In this document: in pieces, positions 1 to 7,621 of the stretch
Layout of the letters: every line of letters starts with the position of its first letter
How positions within the stretch are numbered: the stretch's first letter is position 1
DNA from: Streptomyces phaeochromogenes
Lineage (GTDB): Bacteria > Actinomycetota > Actinomycetes > Streptomycetales > Streptomycetaceae
Direction: 5' to 3'
DNA length: 47,893 bases
NCBI RefSeq assembly: GCF_001418655.1
Contig: NZ_LIQZ01000025.1
Coordinates: 1 to 47,893, forward strand
Program-made: the position numbers and the translations under genes
Notes under the pieces: model-generated
What the model was told of the DNA's origin: nothing
The model's input: only the letters and a program-made list of their open reading frames with translations
The model's database searches: none

Positions 1-495
1 CCCCGACCCCGACCCCGCAGGCAACGGCTCCACCTCCGCATACGCGGGAATCGGCACCGTCTCCCTGTCGCCGCTCATCGACCGGCCCACCAGCCAGCCC
101 GGTACGTGTGTCACCGGCACCCCGTGTGCACGCGCCAGGCCCAGGACCTCGCGGTAGCCCGCCAGTCTCGGGTGGAGCAACTCCCTTTTCCAGCGGCGCC
201 GTACGACGACGAGGGACGTCACGGCCACACGGTCCCGGCCTTCGAAGGCCGGGACCGTGTGGCCGAGGAACGGCCACACGATGGCCGCGACCAGTGCCAG
301 GGAGCCCAGCCACATCAGGGGACCGTGCTCGGCGGCACTCAGCGTGCGCCGGTGCCGCGCGAGCATCTCCGTCGTCGCCGCGTCGTCCGTGTAGTCGACG
401 TCGACGCCCCGGCGTGCGCCGACGTCGCGTATCGAGGAGAGGAGCCGGGCATCCGCGGACAGCGCCGCACCACTCACGGGCAGAAGCCCCGTCAC
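1..495 (-). CDS. Unknown single-pass membrane protein, C-terminus cut off by window edge
   Basis: The frame is open from a GTG at 495 to the window edge (165 codons), preceded by a GGTGGAG ribosome-binding site about nine bases upstream. About 60 polar residues come first, then one probable membrane segment (about residues 60-78, MWLGSLALVAAIVWPFLG), then a basic stretch (VVVRRRWKREL) and a soluble tail ending in Ser-Gly repeats at the window edge. I do not recognise the family. It is divergent from the Tad operon, so the two may share a control region, but nothing in the protein itself links it to pili. A 44-bp perfect palindrome lies inside the reading frame and codes for residues just after the membrane segment. 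The coding call rests on frame openness, start context and a plausible membrane topology. Confidence 0.7.
   Translation of the reverse strand, partial: MTGLLPVSGAALSADARLLSSIRDVGARRGVDVDYTDDAATTEMLARHRRTLSAAEHGPLMWLGSLALVAAIVWPFLGHTVPAFEGRDRVAVTSLVVVRRRWKRELLHPRLAGYREVLGLARAHGVPVTHVPGWLVGRSMSGDRETVPIPAYAEVEPLPAGSGSG
222..265. repeat. 44-bp perfect palindrome inside a coding region
   Basis: Each base from 222 to 243 is the complement of its partner from 265 back to 244, with TTCGAA at the centre and no mismatch. It lies within the minus-strand membrane-protein gene and keeps that frame open. A further copy of the outer ten bases (CGGCCACACG) occurs at 271-280. Confidence 0.95.
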
Positions 496-516
496 CGCAA
501 CCAACTCCACCCGTCC

Positions 517-561
517 GAAACCCGTCCTGAACCCGTACCGAACCCGAAGCGAACCCGTACC
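517..561. repeat. Four tandem copies of an 11-bp repeat (GAACCCGTACC)
   Basis: Copies begin at 517 (GAAACCCGTCCT, one base longer), 529, 540 and 551; those at 529 and 551 are identical and the 540 copy differs in three bases. The block lies 22-66 bases upstream of the minus-strand GTG at 495. A period of 11 bp puts each GAACCCG on the same face of the helix, so an operator is possible. Confidence 0.8.
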
Positions 562-862
562 GGCGTCGTCCTCGCCGCCGGAGCGCGGCCGAAGATCGCT
601 GGTGATCCTTCCACGGCCCCGCCCCGCCCCCGCCCCACCCCCGTGAGCGAGTAGTGCAGACCTGATGGACGGAGCGTGACGAACGGCCGTCGGAGCAGGG
701 GCGGATGATTCGCTGGTGCACAGTGGCGGCCCCGTATGCAGGGCCTTCCGCAAGCGGGAACCGAACGGCCCGCGTTGCGCGTGGATAACGTCGGGGCGTG
801 TGGGATCCGAGGCCATGGGCGCGCCTTGAGGGGCTTATGCGCTGCTGATACGGTGCGATGAC

Positions 863-891
863 TTGACACTCGTTCCGGCCGTGGCTATTCG
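863..891 (+). promoter_or_regulatory. Probable promoter of the Tad operon
   Basis: TTGACA at 863-868 is followed after 17 bases by TATTCG at 886-891, close to the streptomycete vegetative sigma consensus. Transcription would begin near 898, about 80 bases before the first gene of the operon. Confidence 0.55.
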
Positions 892-979
892 ACCAGGTCG
901 GGCGGTACGCCCGGTGAGGGTGAAGTGTTCCAAGTGTCCTGAATGACGAAACCTTCTTGGGTGTACGGGGAGCGGTTGC

Positions 980-1699
980 GTGAAGATCCAGGAGCGTACG
1001 GGGGCGGGCAACAACCGTTCTGCTGCGCCGGTTCAGCCGACGATGGGGGAGCGCCTTCCCTCGCCGCCTCGCGAGCGCAAACCGGCGTTGGCCGCGCTCG
1101 CGGTCCTGCTGATCCTCGTGGGTGCGCTCGGGGCGACCATGCTGGTGCTGCGCGCCGGCGACCGCGTCGAGGTCGTCAAGGTGACGGCCGACATCCAGGC
1201 CGGCCAGTCCGTCGGCGACAACGTGGAGTCGGTGCTGGTCGCGGGTGACTCCGGGGTCAACTACGTCAAGTGGAGCCAGGTCGAGACGCTGAAGAAGCTC
1301 AAGGCCAAGTCCACCATCTACGGGGGCACCCTCGTCATCGGTGAGATGTTCGGCCCCAAGAGCGCTCTCCCGGCCGGCAAGGCCATCGTCGGTCTCTCCC
1401 TCAAGGAGGGGCAGTACCCCGAGGGCATCGAGGTGGGCGACCTCGTGGCCGCCTACCAGGTCGGCAACACCAGCTCCTCGAACTCGGACGACGAGACGGG
1501 CACCGGTGCCGCGGGCAACGGCAGCACTCCGATCGTCTCCGACGCGCGCATCACCACCGTGCCCTCGACCAAGAGCGACACCACCATCAGCAGCACCAAC
1601 AAGCGCTACACGGTGACCGTCGACGAGAGCGATGCCGCCGCGCTGGCCCGCGCCGCCGCGGCGAACCAGGTCGCCCTCGTCAAGGTCCCCGGCAACTAG
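980..1699 (+). CDS. SAF-domain protein, CpaB/RcpC-like, first gene of the Tad operon
   Basis: The 239-residue product has a basic N-terminal tail, one membrane segment at about residues 37-57 (rich in Leu, Ala and Val), and then a SAF-like region starting near VEVVKVTADIQAG, the fold found in CpaB/RcpC pilus-assembly proteins and in antifreeze/flagellar FlgA-type domains. A Ser/Thr/Asn-rich stretch near residues 165-200 is low in complexity. CpaB proteins of Gram-negative Tad systems help the outer-membrane secretin; with no outer membrane or secretin gene here, its role is probably in the cell wall and is an inference. GTG at 980 is chosen because GGGGAG lies about eight bases upstream. It leads an operon whose next gene starts 23 bases downstream. 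Confidence 0.8.
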   Translation: MKIQERTGAGNNRSAAPVQPTMGERLPSPPRERKPALAALAVLLILVGALGATMLVLRAGDRVEVVKVTADIQAGQSVGDNVESVLVAGDSGVNYVKWSQVETLKKLKAKSTIYGGTLVIGEMFGPKSALPAGKAIVGLSLKEGQYPEGIEVGDLVAAYQVGNTSSSNSDDETGTGAAGNGSTPIVSDARITTVPSTKSDTTISSTNKRYTVTVDESDAAALARAAAANQVALVKVPGN

Positions 1700-1722
1700 C
1701 GGCGAAGAGAGTCACACACACC

Positions 1723-2577
1723 ATGGCCCTCATCGCCCTCGCCGCCGACAAAGGTTCCCCCGGCGTCACCACGGCGGCCGTCGCCCTCGCCGCCGTCTGG
1801 CCCCGCAGGGTGCTGCTCGCCGAGACCGACCCGGCCGGCGGCGACCTCGTGTACCGCAGTGCCGCCGCGCACGGCGGGCCGCTGAACCCGAACACCGGCA
1901 TGCTCTCCATCGCCGCCACCGCCCGCCGTGGCCTCGTACCGGATCAACTCTGGGACCACGTACAGCCGTTGAGCGGTGGGCTCGAAGTGCTCGTCGGGCT
2001 CGGGAACGCCGAGCAGGCGGCCGGGCTCGCGGGGCTGTGGCCCACGCTCGGCCGGGCCTTCGCACAGCTCGCCGACTCCCCGCACGCGCCCGCCGACGTC
2101 ATCGCGGACTGCGGGCGGATCAGCGGGGACACCCCGGCCGTCGAGATGTTCTCGCAGGCCGCCCTCGTACTTCTCATCTCCCGCACCGAGCCGGAGGCCA
2201 TCGCGCGCGTACGCGACCGGGCCGCCGCCCTCAGCGCCAAGCTGCACGGCGGAGCGCGCGGTGCCGCCGCCCTCGGCACGCCCCTCATCGGGGTCGTCCT
2301 CATCACCGACCCGAGCGAGTCCGGCAAGCTCGTCCACCAGGTCAACGACATGCTGGTGGCCGCGCAGACCGGCGCCCGCGTCGTCGGCACGATCGCCGAA
2401 GACCCGGCAGGCGCCGACCAGTTGGCCGGCCGCAAGCGCGGACGGCTCGACAAGTCGCTGCTCATCCGCTCGGCGCGCAAGGTGACCTCGGACCTCTACC
2501 AGCAGTTCGGCGCGGCCTGGGCCGTACCGGCGGCCGGCGGTCCCAGCGGTCAGCCCACCGCCGGAGCCGGCCGATGA
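1723..2577 (+). CDS. tadZ: TadZ/CpaE-like ParA/MinD family ATPase
   Basis: The 284-residue protein opens with a deviant Walker A loop, KGSPGVTT at residues 10-17, followed by ETDPAGGD (34-41) and VIADCGR (126-132), the arrangement of MinD/ParA-type ATPases that sit at membranes as dimers. In Tad systems such proteins (TadZ, CpaE) place the assembly machine at a cell pole. The position immediately before tadA is the usual one. Unlike CpaE there is no N-terminal receiver-like domain, so this is a short version. ATG at 1723 is 23 bases after the preceding stop, and its own TGA overlaps the tadA ATG in an ATGA junction. Confidence 0.8.
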   Translation: MALIALAADKGSPGVTTAAVALAAVWPRRVLLAETDPAGGDLVYRSAAAHGGPLNPNTGMLSIAATARRGLVPDQLWDHVQPLSGGLEVLVGLGNAEQAAGLAGLWPTLGRAFAQLADSPHAPADVIADCGRISGDTPAVEMFSQAALVLLISRTEPEAIARVRDRAAALSAKLHGGARGAAALGTPLIGVVLITDPSESGKLVHQVNDMLVAAQTGARVVGTIAEDPAGADQLAGRKRGRLDKSLLIRSARKVTSDLYQQFGAAWAVPAAGGPSGQPTAGAGR

Positions 2578-3887
2578 CAGCGGTCGACCACCAGCTGGTC
2601 AAGCGGTTCCGGCAGGAGGCCGGTGACCGTATCGCCGAGCAGCGCCGTCTCGACCAGGTCTCCGGCGTCACGCCGATGTCCAACGAGGACGAGCGGCACT
2701 ACGCCCGCGCGGTGATAGCCCAGATACTGGAGGAGTACGCCCGTACGGAGATCAACTCCGGGCGTACGCCGCTGGACGCCGAGACCGAGGAGCAGTACGC
2801 CGCCGCCGTGCACGCCGCGCTCTTCGGAGTGGGGCGTCTGCAGCCGCTGCTGGACAACCCCGAGGTCGAGAACATCGACATCAACGGGTACGACCAGGTC
2901 TTCGTCGGCTACGCCAACGGCGAGGAGACCAAGGGCGATCCCGTCGCCGAGACCGACGAGGAGCTCATCGAGCTCATCCAGATCCTCGGCGCGTACTCCG
3001 GACTCTCCTCCCGGCCCTTCGACTCCGCCAACCCGCAGCTCGACCTGCGGCTGCCCGACGGGTCCCGGCTCTCCGCCGTCATGGACGTGACCCGGCGCCC
3101 GGCGCTCTCCATCCGTCGCGCGCGCATGGGCAAGGTCTTCATGTCCGACCTCGTCGGCAACGGCACGCTCACCCCCGACATCGGGCACTTCCTCGCCTGT
3201 GCCGTGCGGGCGCGCAAGAACATCATGATCGCGGGCGCGACCAACGCCGGTAAGACCACCCTCCTGAGGGCCCTGGCGAACGAGATCCCGCCGCACGAGC
3301 GCCTCATCACCGTCGAGCGCGCCCTGGAGCTCGGCCTCGACCAGTTCGCCGATCTGCACCCGAACGTCGTGGCGTTCGAGGAGCGGCTGCCCAACTCCGA
3401 GGGCCAGGGCACCATTTCGATGGCGGAGCTGGTCCGGCGGTCGCTGCGTATGAACCCCTCGCGCGTCATCGTCGGTGAGGTCCTCGGCGACGAGATCGTG
3501 ACCATGCTGAACGCGATGTCCCAGGGCAACGACGGCTCGCTGTCCACGATCCACGCCAACAGCTCCAGCGAGGTCTTCAACCGTATTTCCACGTACGCGC
3601 TCCAGGCCACCGAGCGGCTGCCCATCGAGGCCAGCCAGATGCTCGTCGCGGGCGCGGTGAACTTCGTCGTCTTCGTTCAGCGGCGCAACAACTACCAGAC
3701 GGGCGGGCGACTTCAGCGCATGGTCACCTCCATCCGCGAGGTCAACGGCGTCGACGGACGTGTCCTGTCCAGTGAGGTGTTCGCCGAGGCGGCGGACGGC
3801 CGGATCGTGCCGCACGCGCCCCTCGCCTGCCTCGAAGACCTGATCCAGCACGGCTATCGCCTGCCCGGCGGCGGGAACTGGGGGTGA
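2574..3887 (+). CDS. tadA: TadA/CpaF secretion ATPase
   Basis: This 437-residue protein is the motor ATPase of the pilus. The N-terminal domain (about residues 40-190) has the PEVENIDINGYDQVFV stretch typical of TadA/VirB11 ATPases. Walker A is GATNAGKT at 221-228 and Walker B is VIVGEVLGDE at about 298-307; SLSTIHANS follows as the conserved histidine box. Length matches the CpaF subfamily. The frame stays open upstream, but ATG at 2574 overlaps the tadZ stop by four bases and starts the expected N-terminus. It is expected to drive polymerisation of the Flp pilin through TadB and TadC, which follow directly. Confidence 0.92.
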   Translation: MTAVDHQLVKRFRQEAGDRIAEQRRLDQVSGVTPMSNEDERHYARAVIAQILEEYARTEINSGRTPLDAETEEQYAAAVHAALFGVGRLQPLLDNPEVENIDINGYDQVFVGYANGEETKGDPVAETDEELIELIQILGAYSGLSSRPFDSANPQLDLRLPDGSRLSAVMDVTRRPALSIRRARMGKVFMSDLVGNGTLTPDIGHFLACAVRARKNIMIAGATNAGKTTLLRALANEIPPHERLITVERALELGLDQFADLHPNVVAFEERLPNSEGQGTISMAELVRRSLRMNPSRVIVGEVLGDEIVTMLNAMSQGNDGSLSTIHANSSSEVFNRISTYALQATERLPIEASQMLVAGAVNFVVFVQRRNNYQTGGRLQRMVTSIREVNGVDGRVLSSEVFAEAADGRIVPHAPLACLEDLIQHGYRLPGGGNWG

Positions 3888-3894
3888 GCTGACC

Positions 3895-4872
3895 ATGAAC
3901 CTCGACGGACTCGGCTCCATGGGTGGGTTGTTCTCGACCACCGTCCTGTACGCGCTCGCGTGCGGCATCGCCGTCGGCGGCGGCCTCGCGCTGTTCGCCG
4001 TCGCGGTCCGCGGACTGCCCGCCAAGCCCGAACACGAAAAGCAGAAGGCGAGCGAACGGGCCTCCGAGCTCGTACGGTTCGCCGGTCAGCGCGGTTCGAT
4101 CGCGGCCGGCGCCGGCATCGTCGTCCTGCTGCTCACGCGGTGGGCCGTCGCCGGAATCGCGACCGCCGTCCTCGTCTTCTTCTGGGACAAGCTCTTCGGC
4201 GGCGCCTCCGAGGAGAAGTCCGCCATGCGCCGCGTGGAGGCCCTCGCCTCCTGGACCGAGTCGCTGCGCGACACCATCGCGGGCGCGGTCGGCCTGGAGC
4301 AGGCCATTCCCGCCTCCGCACGCGCCGCGGCACCGGTCCTGCGCCCGCACCTCGACGCCCTCGTCGACCGCCTCCGCTCCCGTACGCCGCTGCCGGAAGC
4401 CCTGCAGCAGCTCGCCGACGAGATCGACGACGCGTCCGCCGACATCATCGTGGCCGCCCTGATCCTCAACGCGCGGCTGCGCGGCCCGGGTCTGCGGCAG
4501 GTCCTGGGCGCACTCGCCAAGTCGGCGCGCGAAGAGGTCGACATGCGGCAGCGGGTCATGGCGCAGCGCGCCTCGACCCGTCGCTCCGTACAGATCGTCG
4601 TCGCGGTGTCGGTCGCGTTCGTCCTCGGCCTGTCGATCTTCAACCGCGAGTTCGTCGAGCCGTACGGCACGGCGGTCGGCCAGCTCGTACTCGCCTGTGT
4701 CTGCGGCCTGTTCGCGCTCGGCTTCGTATGGCTGCGCAAGCTCTCGACCATCGAGACGCCGGAACGCTTCCTCGTACGGGACGAGGCGTCGGTCCAGTTC
4801 GTGCGTCCCCGTACGTCGTCGCCCACGCCGTCTCAGCCCCAGTCGCTGCCGGAGGAGGGGGTACGCCGATGA
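3895..4872 (+). CDS. tadB: TadB, type II secretion F-family membrane platform protein
   Basis: The 325-residue product has hydrophobic segments near the N-terminus (about 15-40 and 70-95) and two near the C-terminus (about 235-255 and 265-285), flanking a soluble helical T2SSF region containing GAVGLEQAIPASARAAAP and RLRGPGLRQVLGALA. TadB and TadC together form the inner platform on which the TadA ATPase acts. ATG at 3895 is seven bases after the tadA stop. The C-terminal Ser/Pro/Gln tail carries no domain. Its stop overlaps the tadC ATG. Confidence 0.88.
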   Translation: MNLDGLGSMGGLFSTTVLYALACGIAVGGGLALFAVAVRGLPAKPEHEKQKASERASELVRFAGQRGSIAAGAGIVVLLLTRWAVAGIATAVLVFFWDKLFGGASEEKSAMRRVEALASWTESLRDTIAGAVGLEQAIPASARAAAPVLRPHLDALVDRLRSRTPLPEALQQLADEIDDASADIIVAALILNARLRGPGLRQVLGALAKSAREEVDMRQRVMAQRASTRRSVQIVVAVSVAFVLGLSIFNREFVEPYGTAVGQLVLACVCGLFALGFVWLRKLSTIETPERFLVRDEASVQFVRPRTSSPTPSQPQSLPEEGVRR

Positions 4873-5798
4873 ACTCGACCCTGACCATGCCCGTCGTGGT
4901 CGGCGCCGTCCTGGGCCTGGGCATCTACGCCCTCGTCCGCGCCATGATGCCGTCCAAGCGAAGCGCGGTCTCGCAGGTCGCGCGCATCGACGCGATGCGG
5001 GCGCGGGGAGCGGCGTACGAGTCCTCGCACCGCACCACCGCCGACAAGGGGCGGCTCGGGAGCGTACGGACCGGAGTCGGCGCGCGCGTCTCCGAGTTCT
5101 ACATGCAGCAGGGCTGGGAGCTGCGGTCGCTGCGGGCCGACCTGGCCGTGCTGGACCGGAGTTGGGAGAACTTCCTCGCGACGAAGGTGCTGCTGGCGGC
5201 GGCCGGGCTGTTCTTCGGCCCGTTCATGTTCGCCGTGGTCTGGACGCTCGGCTTCGGCAGCAGCCCCGTCATCCCGGTCTGGCTCGCGCTGATGTTCGCG
5301 ACCATCTTCTTCTTCCTGCCGGACCTGGAAGTACGCAGGGACGCGGCGGAGAAGCGGCGGGACCTGCGGCGGGTGATCGGCGCGTATCTGGACCTCGTGT
5401 CGATGAGCCTCGCGGGCGGCCGGGGTCTCCCGGAGGCCCTGATGGCCGCCGCCGAGGTCTCCGACGGCTGGGCCACGCAGCGCATCCGTAATGCGCTCGC
5501 GGATGCCCGGATCACCGGCATCAGCCAGTGGCAGGCGCTCGGTTCGCTGGGCGAGGACCTGGGGGTGGAGGAACTGAAGGACCTGTCGGCCTCGTTGGCG
5601 CTGGTCGCGGACGACGGCGCGAAGGTGCGCGAGTCGCTCGCCTCCCGCGCCGAGACGATGCGGCACCGCGAACTCGCCGAGATCGAGGGCAGCGCGGGCG
5701 AGAAGTCGCAGTCGATGCTCGTCGCGCAGCTGCTGCTCTGCGCGGGCTTCCTCGTCTTCCTGATCTTCCCGGCGGCGATGCGCGTGTTCCAGGTCTGA
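4869..5798 (+). CDS. tadC: TadC, type II secretion F-family membrane platform protein
   Basis: The 309-residue protein starts with a membrane helix (about residues 7-27), has a central pair of hydrophobic segments (about 110-155) and a C-terminal one (about 280-305), with the T2SSF soluble region between (SMSLAGGRGLPEALMAAAEV, GSLGEDLGVEELKDLSASL). It is the usual partner of TadB. ATG at 4869 overlaps the tadB stop by four bases, implying translational coupling. It is followed by an unusual 105-base spacer with a tandem duplication before the pilin gene. Confidence 0.9.
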   Translation: MNSTLTMPVVVGAVLGLGIYALVRAMMPSKRSAVSQVARIDAMRARGAAYESSHRTTADKGRLGSVRTGVGARVSEFYMQQGWELRSLRADLAVLDRSWENFLATKVLLAAAGLFFGPFMFAVVWTLGFGSSPVIPVWLALMFATIFFFLPDLEVRRDAAEKRRDLRRVIGAYLDLVSMSLAGGRGLPEALMAAAEVSDGWATQRIRNALADARITGISQWQALGSLGEDLGVEELKDLSASLALVADDGAKVRESLASRAETMRHRELAEIEGSAGEKSQSMLVAQLLLCAGFLVFLIFPAAMRVFQV

Positions 5799-5803
5799 CT
5801 TCG

Positions 5804-5867
5804 GTACCGACAACTGCATCCCCGAACTGCTCCGAGTACCGACAACTGCATCCCTGAACTGCTCTGA
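5804..5867. repeat. 32-bp tandem duplication upstream of the Flp pilin gene
   Basis: The unit at 5804-5835 is repeated at 5836-5867 with two differences, both C to T. Each copy begins GTACCGACAACTGCATCC. A decayed third GAACTG.CTTGA motif follows at about 5878-5889. The block fills most of the tadC-flp spacer. Confidence 0.95.
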
Positions 5868-5903
5868 AATGACTCGAGAACTGTCTTGAGAGGACAACTC
5901 ACC

Positions 5904-6155
5904 ATGAACGGACGGAACTTCAGCACCGGGATCCCGGGGGTGGACTTCCTGATCACCTTCCTCCAGGGGCGGGTGCAGCGTGCCCGCTCCGGCGAGCTCG
6001 ACCGTGGTGCGTCCGCGGTGGAGTGGGTCATCATCTCGGCGGTCGTCGTGGCGATCGTCGGAGTGGTCGCCGCGATCATCAACGCCGCGCTGAGCGACGG
6101 CGCCAACAAGGTCGGCGACTGCATCAAGGGCGCGGACGCGGGCAGCACCTGCTGA
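5904..6155 (+). CDS. flp: Flp-type pilin with class III (prepilin) signal
   Basis: The 83-residue product has a 35-residue basic leader and then G35 followed by ASAVE, with Glu40 at the +5 position, and an unbroken hydrophobic helix (about 41-62). This G-x4-E pattern is the prepilin peptidase site of Flp/TadE pilins; the leader is longer than in most Flp proteins. The mature protein would be about 48 residues, with two cysteines (C73 and C83) near the end that could pair. ATG at 5904 is preceded by GAGAGGA. It is the likely major pilus subunit, processed by the A24 peptidase at 14368-15096. Both flanking spacers hold tandem repeats. Confidence 0.85.
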   Translation: MNGRNFSTGIPGVDFLITFLQGRVQRARSGELDRGASAVEWVIISAVVVAIVGVVAAIINAALSDGANKVGDCIKGADAGSTC

Positions 6156-6184
6156 TTCCGCTCTCCGACTCTCTTCTCTCTCAC

Positions 6185-6211
6185 ATCCCTCATATCTCTC
6201 ATGTCTCTCAT
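6185..6211. repeat. Three tandem 9-bp pyrimidine-rich repeats after flp
   Basis: ATCCCTCAT, ATCTCTCAT and GTCTCTCAT follow each other without gaps inside a pyrimidine-rich spacer between flp and the first tadE-like gene. Confidence 0.85.
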
Positions 6212-6223
6212 ACGGGGTAACTG

Positions 6224-6667
6224 GTGAGCGTACGACGCTGGGTACGCCGCCGGGTGGAGGCCGCCTCCACCCGCGGCGACTCCGGCATGACCGCGATCGA
6301 GTTCGTGCTGCTCACGCCCGTGCTCTTCTTCATGATCTTCGCCACCGTGCAGTTCGCGCTGTACTTCTTCGCCGACCACGTCGCCCAGGCGGCGGCCCAG
6401 GCCGGCGCCCGCAAGGCCCGCGCGACGGCCGACGAACAGCCGGGCGCGTGGCGGGGCGAGGCACGGGACGTCGTCGACAGCTACATCGCGCAGCTGGGGC
6501 CGCAGTTGGTGCTCTCCCCGACCGTGGAGATGCTCCAGCCGGAGCAGAACACGGTGGGCGTGGAGATCACGGCGAAGGTGCCGGCGGTGTTTCCGGGGCT
6601 GGACATGACGGTGCACGCGCAGTCCTCGGGACCGGTGGAGCGGTTCGTGCAGGAGGAGGGCAACTGA
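6224..6667 (+). CDS. TadE-like pseudopilin (first copy)
   Basis: The 147-residue product has a basic N-terminal leader ending in G21, then MTAIE with Glu26 at +5, then a hydrophobic helix (VLLTPVLFFMIFATVQFAL). This is the prepilin-peptidase site plus TadE-like helix. The rest is a small periplasm-side domain without recognisable catalytic residues. Pseudopilins of this type are processed by the same peptidase as Flp and are needed for pilus assembly. GTG at 6224 follows a CGGGG sequence. The stop overlaps the next gene by one base (TGATG). Confidence 0.85.
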   Translation: MSVRRWVRRRVEAASTRGDSGMTAIEFVLLTPVLFFMIFATVQFALYFFADHVAQAAAQAGARKARATADEQPGAWRGEARDVVDSYIAQLGPQLVLSPTVEMLQPEQNTVGVEITAKVPAVFPGLDMTVHAQSSGPVERFVQEEGN

Positions 6668-7155
6668 TGCGGGCGATGCGTGCGCTTCCTGCCGGGCGCA
6701 GGCCGCGTTCGGCCGTACGGGGCTTTGTACGGCAGCGGGCTCGTGCTGTCGCCGCTGTGGGCGCCCGCGACCGGGGGCTGTCCACCATCGAAGTGGTCAT
6801 CCTGGCCCCGGTGATGATCCTCTTCATCCTGGTCCTCGTGGCCTTCGGGCAGCTCGTGGACGGGCGAGGTGCGATCGACGGCGCCGCGCGGGACGCGGCC
6901 CGGGCCGGCTCGATCCAGAAGAACCACGCCATCGCCATCTCCGAGGCCCGCAAGGCAGCCGCCGCGGACCTCGGCGACGTCTGCTCGGGTCCCGTGACCG
7001 TCAACCAGACGAGCGCGGGCTTCGAGCCCGACAGCATCTTCACGGTCGAGGTGAGCTGTGAGGTGCGGGGCCTGGCGATGCTCGGCCTCGACGTCCCCAC
7101 GACGCTCACCGCGAGCTTCAGTTCGCCGATCGACCCCCTGCGGAGGGCCGCGTGA
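6667..7155 (+). CDS. TadE-like pseudopilin (second copy)
   Basis: From ATG 6667 the product is 162 residues: a very basic leader of 37 residues ending RDRG, then LSTIE with Glu42 at +5, then the hydrophobic helix VVILAPVMILFILVLVAFG. The mature part has two cysteines (in GDVCSG and EVSCEV) that may pair outside the cell. The layout is that of TadE/TadF minor pilins. The frame is open further upstream, but the one-base overlap with the preceding stop fixes the start. Confidence 0.85.
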   Translation: MRAMRALPAGRRPRSAVRGFVRQRARAVAAVGARDRGLSTIEVVILAPVMILFILVLVAFGQLVDGRGAIDGAARDAARAGSIQKNHAIAISEARKAAAADLGDVCSGPVTVNQTSAGFEPDSIFTVEVSCEVRGLAMLGLDVPTTLTASFSSPIDPLRRAA

Positions 7156-7619
7156 ACATCCCGCCCGCCGTACGCGACTGGGTCGCCGCCCGCCGCACGC
7201 GCCTCGACGACCGGGGTTCCGGCGCCGGAGCGGTCATCATCTTCGCCCTGGTCTTCCTGTCCCTGTCGGCCTTCGTCATCGACGGCGGCCTGTCGATCTC
7301 CAAGCGGGAACGTGCCGCCGACATCGCCGAACAGGCCGCCCGGTACGCGGCCCAGGACATCGACCGCGAGGCCCTCTACGAGAACGAGGGCGGCCCCGCC
7401 CCCATCCTCTTCGAGAACTGCGGCGCCCGGGTCAAGGCCTTCGCCCAGGAGATGGGCATGACCGGCGCGGACATCGCCGCCACCCACTGCGTCGCCGCGA
7501 ACGCCGACGAGGTCGAGGTGGAGGTCCAGCTCACGTACGCGCCGGTCTTCACGGGGATGTTCTACGGCGGGGATGTGACGGTCCGGGGGCGGGCGGTTGC
7601 GGAGAACGAGGTCGGCTGA
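7152..7619 (+). CDS. TadG-like Flp pilus-assembly protein, last gene of the operon
   Basis: The 155-residue product has a basic leader ending RLDDRG (G22), then SGAGAVIIFALVFLSLSAFVIDGG, the N-terminal helix and VIDGG turn typical of TadG-like and Flp-assembly proteins. Unlike its neighbours it lacks glutamate at +5 from the glycine, so processing by prepilin peptidase is doubtful. It is far shorter than full TadG proteins with von Willebrand domains and resembles a helix plus small outer domain with two cysteines (NCGA, THCV). GTG at 7152 overlaps the preceding stop by four bases. Confidence 0.8.
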   Translation: MNIPPAVRDWVAARRTRLDDRGSGAGAVIIFALVFLSLSAFVIDGGLSISKRERAADIAEQAARYAAQDIDREALYENEGGPAPILFENCGARVKAFAQEMGMTGADIAATHCVAANADEVEVEVQLTYAPVFTGMFYGGDVTVRGRAVAENEVG

Positions 7620-7621
7620 CG

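Larger units (their letters stand above)
496..979. other. Divergent intergenic region upstream of the Tad operon
   Basis: This 484-base gap separates the minus-strand membrane-protein gene from the Tad operon. It holds 11-bp tandem repeats next to the minus-strand start and a good promoter match facing the Tad operon. The roughly 300 bases between those two (562-862) show no convincing gene: open frames there lack a ribosome-binding site and streptomycete third-position bias. Confidence 0.6.

Noticed and set aside
492..869. Open frame of 125 codons on the minus strand between the first gene and the Tad promoter
   Set aside because: It overlaps the start of the minus-strand membrane-protein gene in another frame, runs across the tandem repeats, has no ribosome-binding site and no recognisable protein features.
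5804..5867. CRISPR-like repeat array before flp
   Set aside because: There are only two adjacent copies with no spacers between them; this is a tandem duplication.
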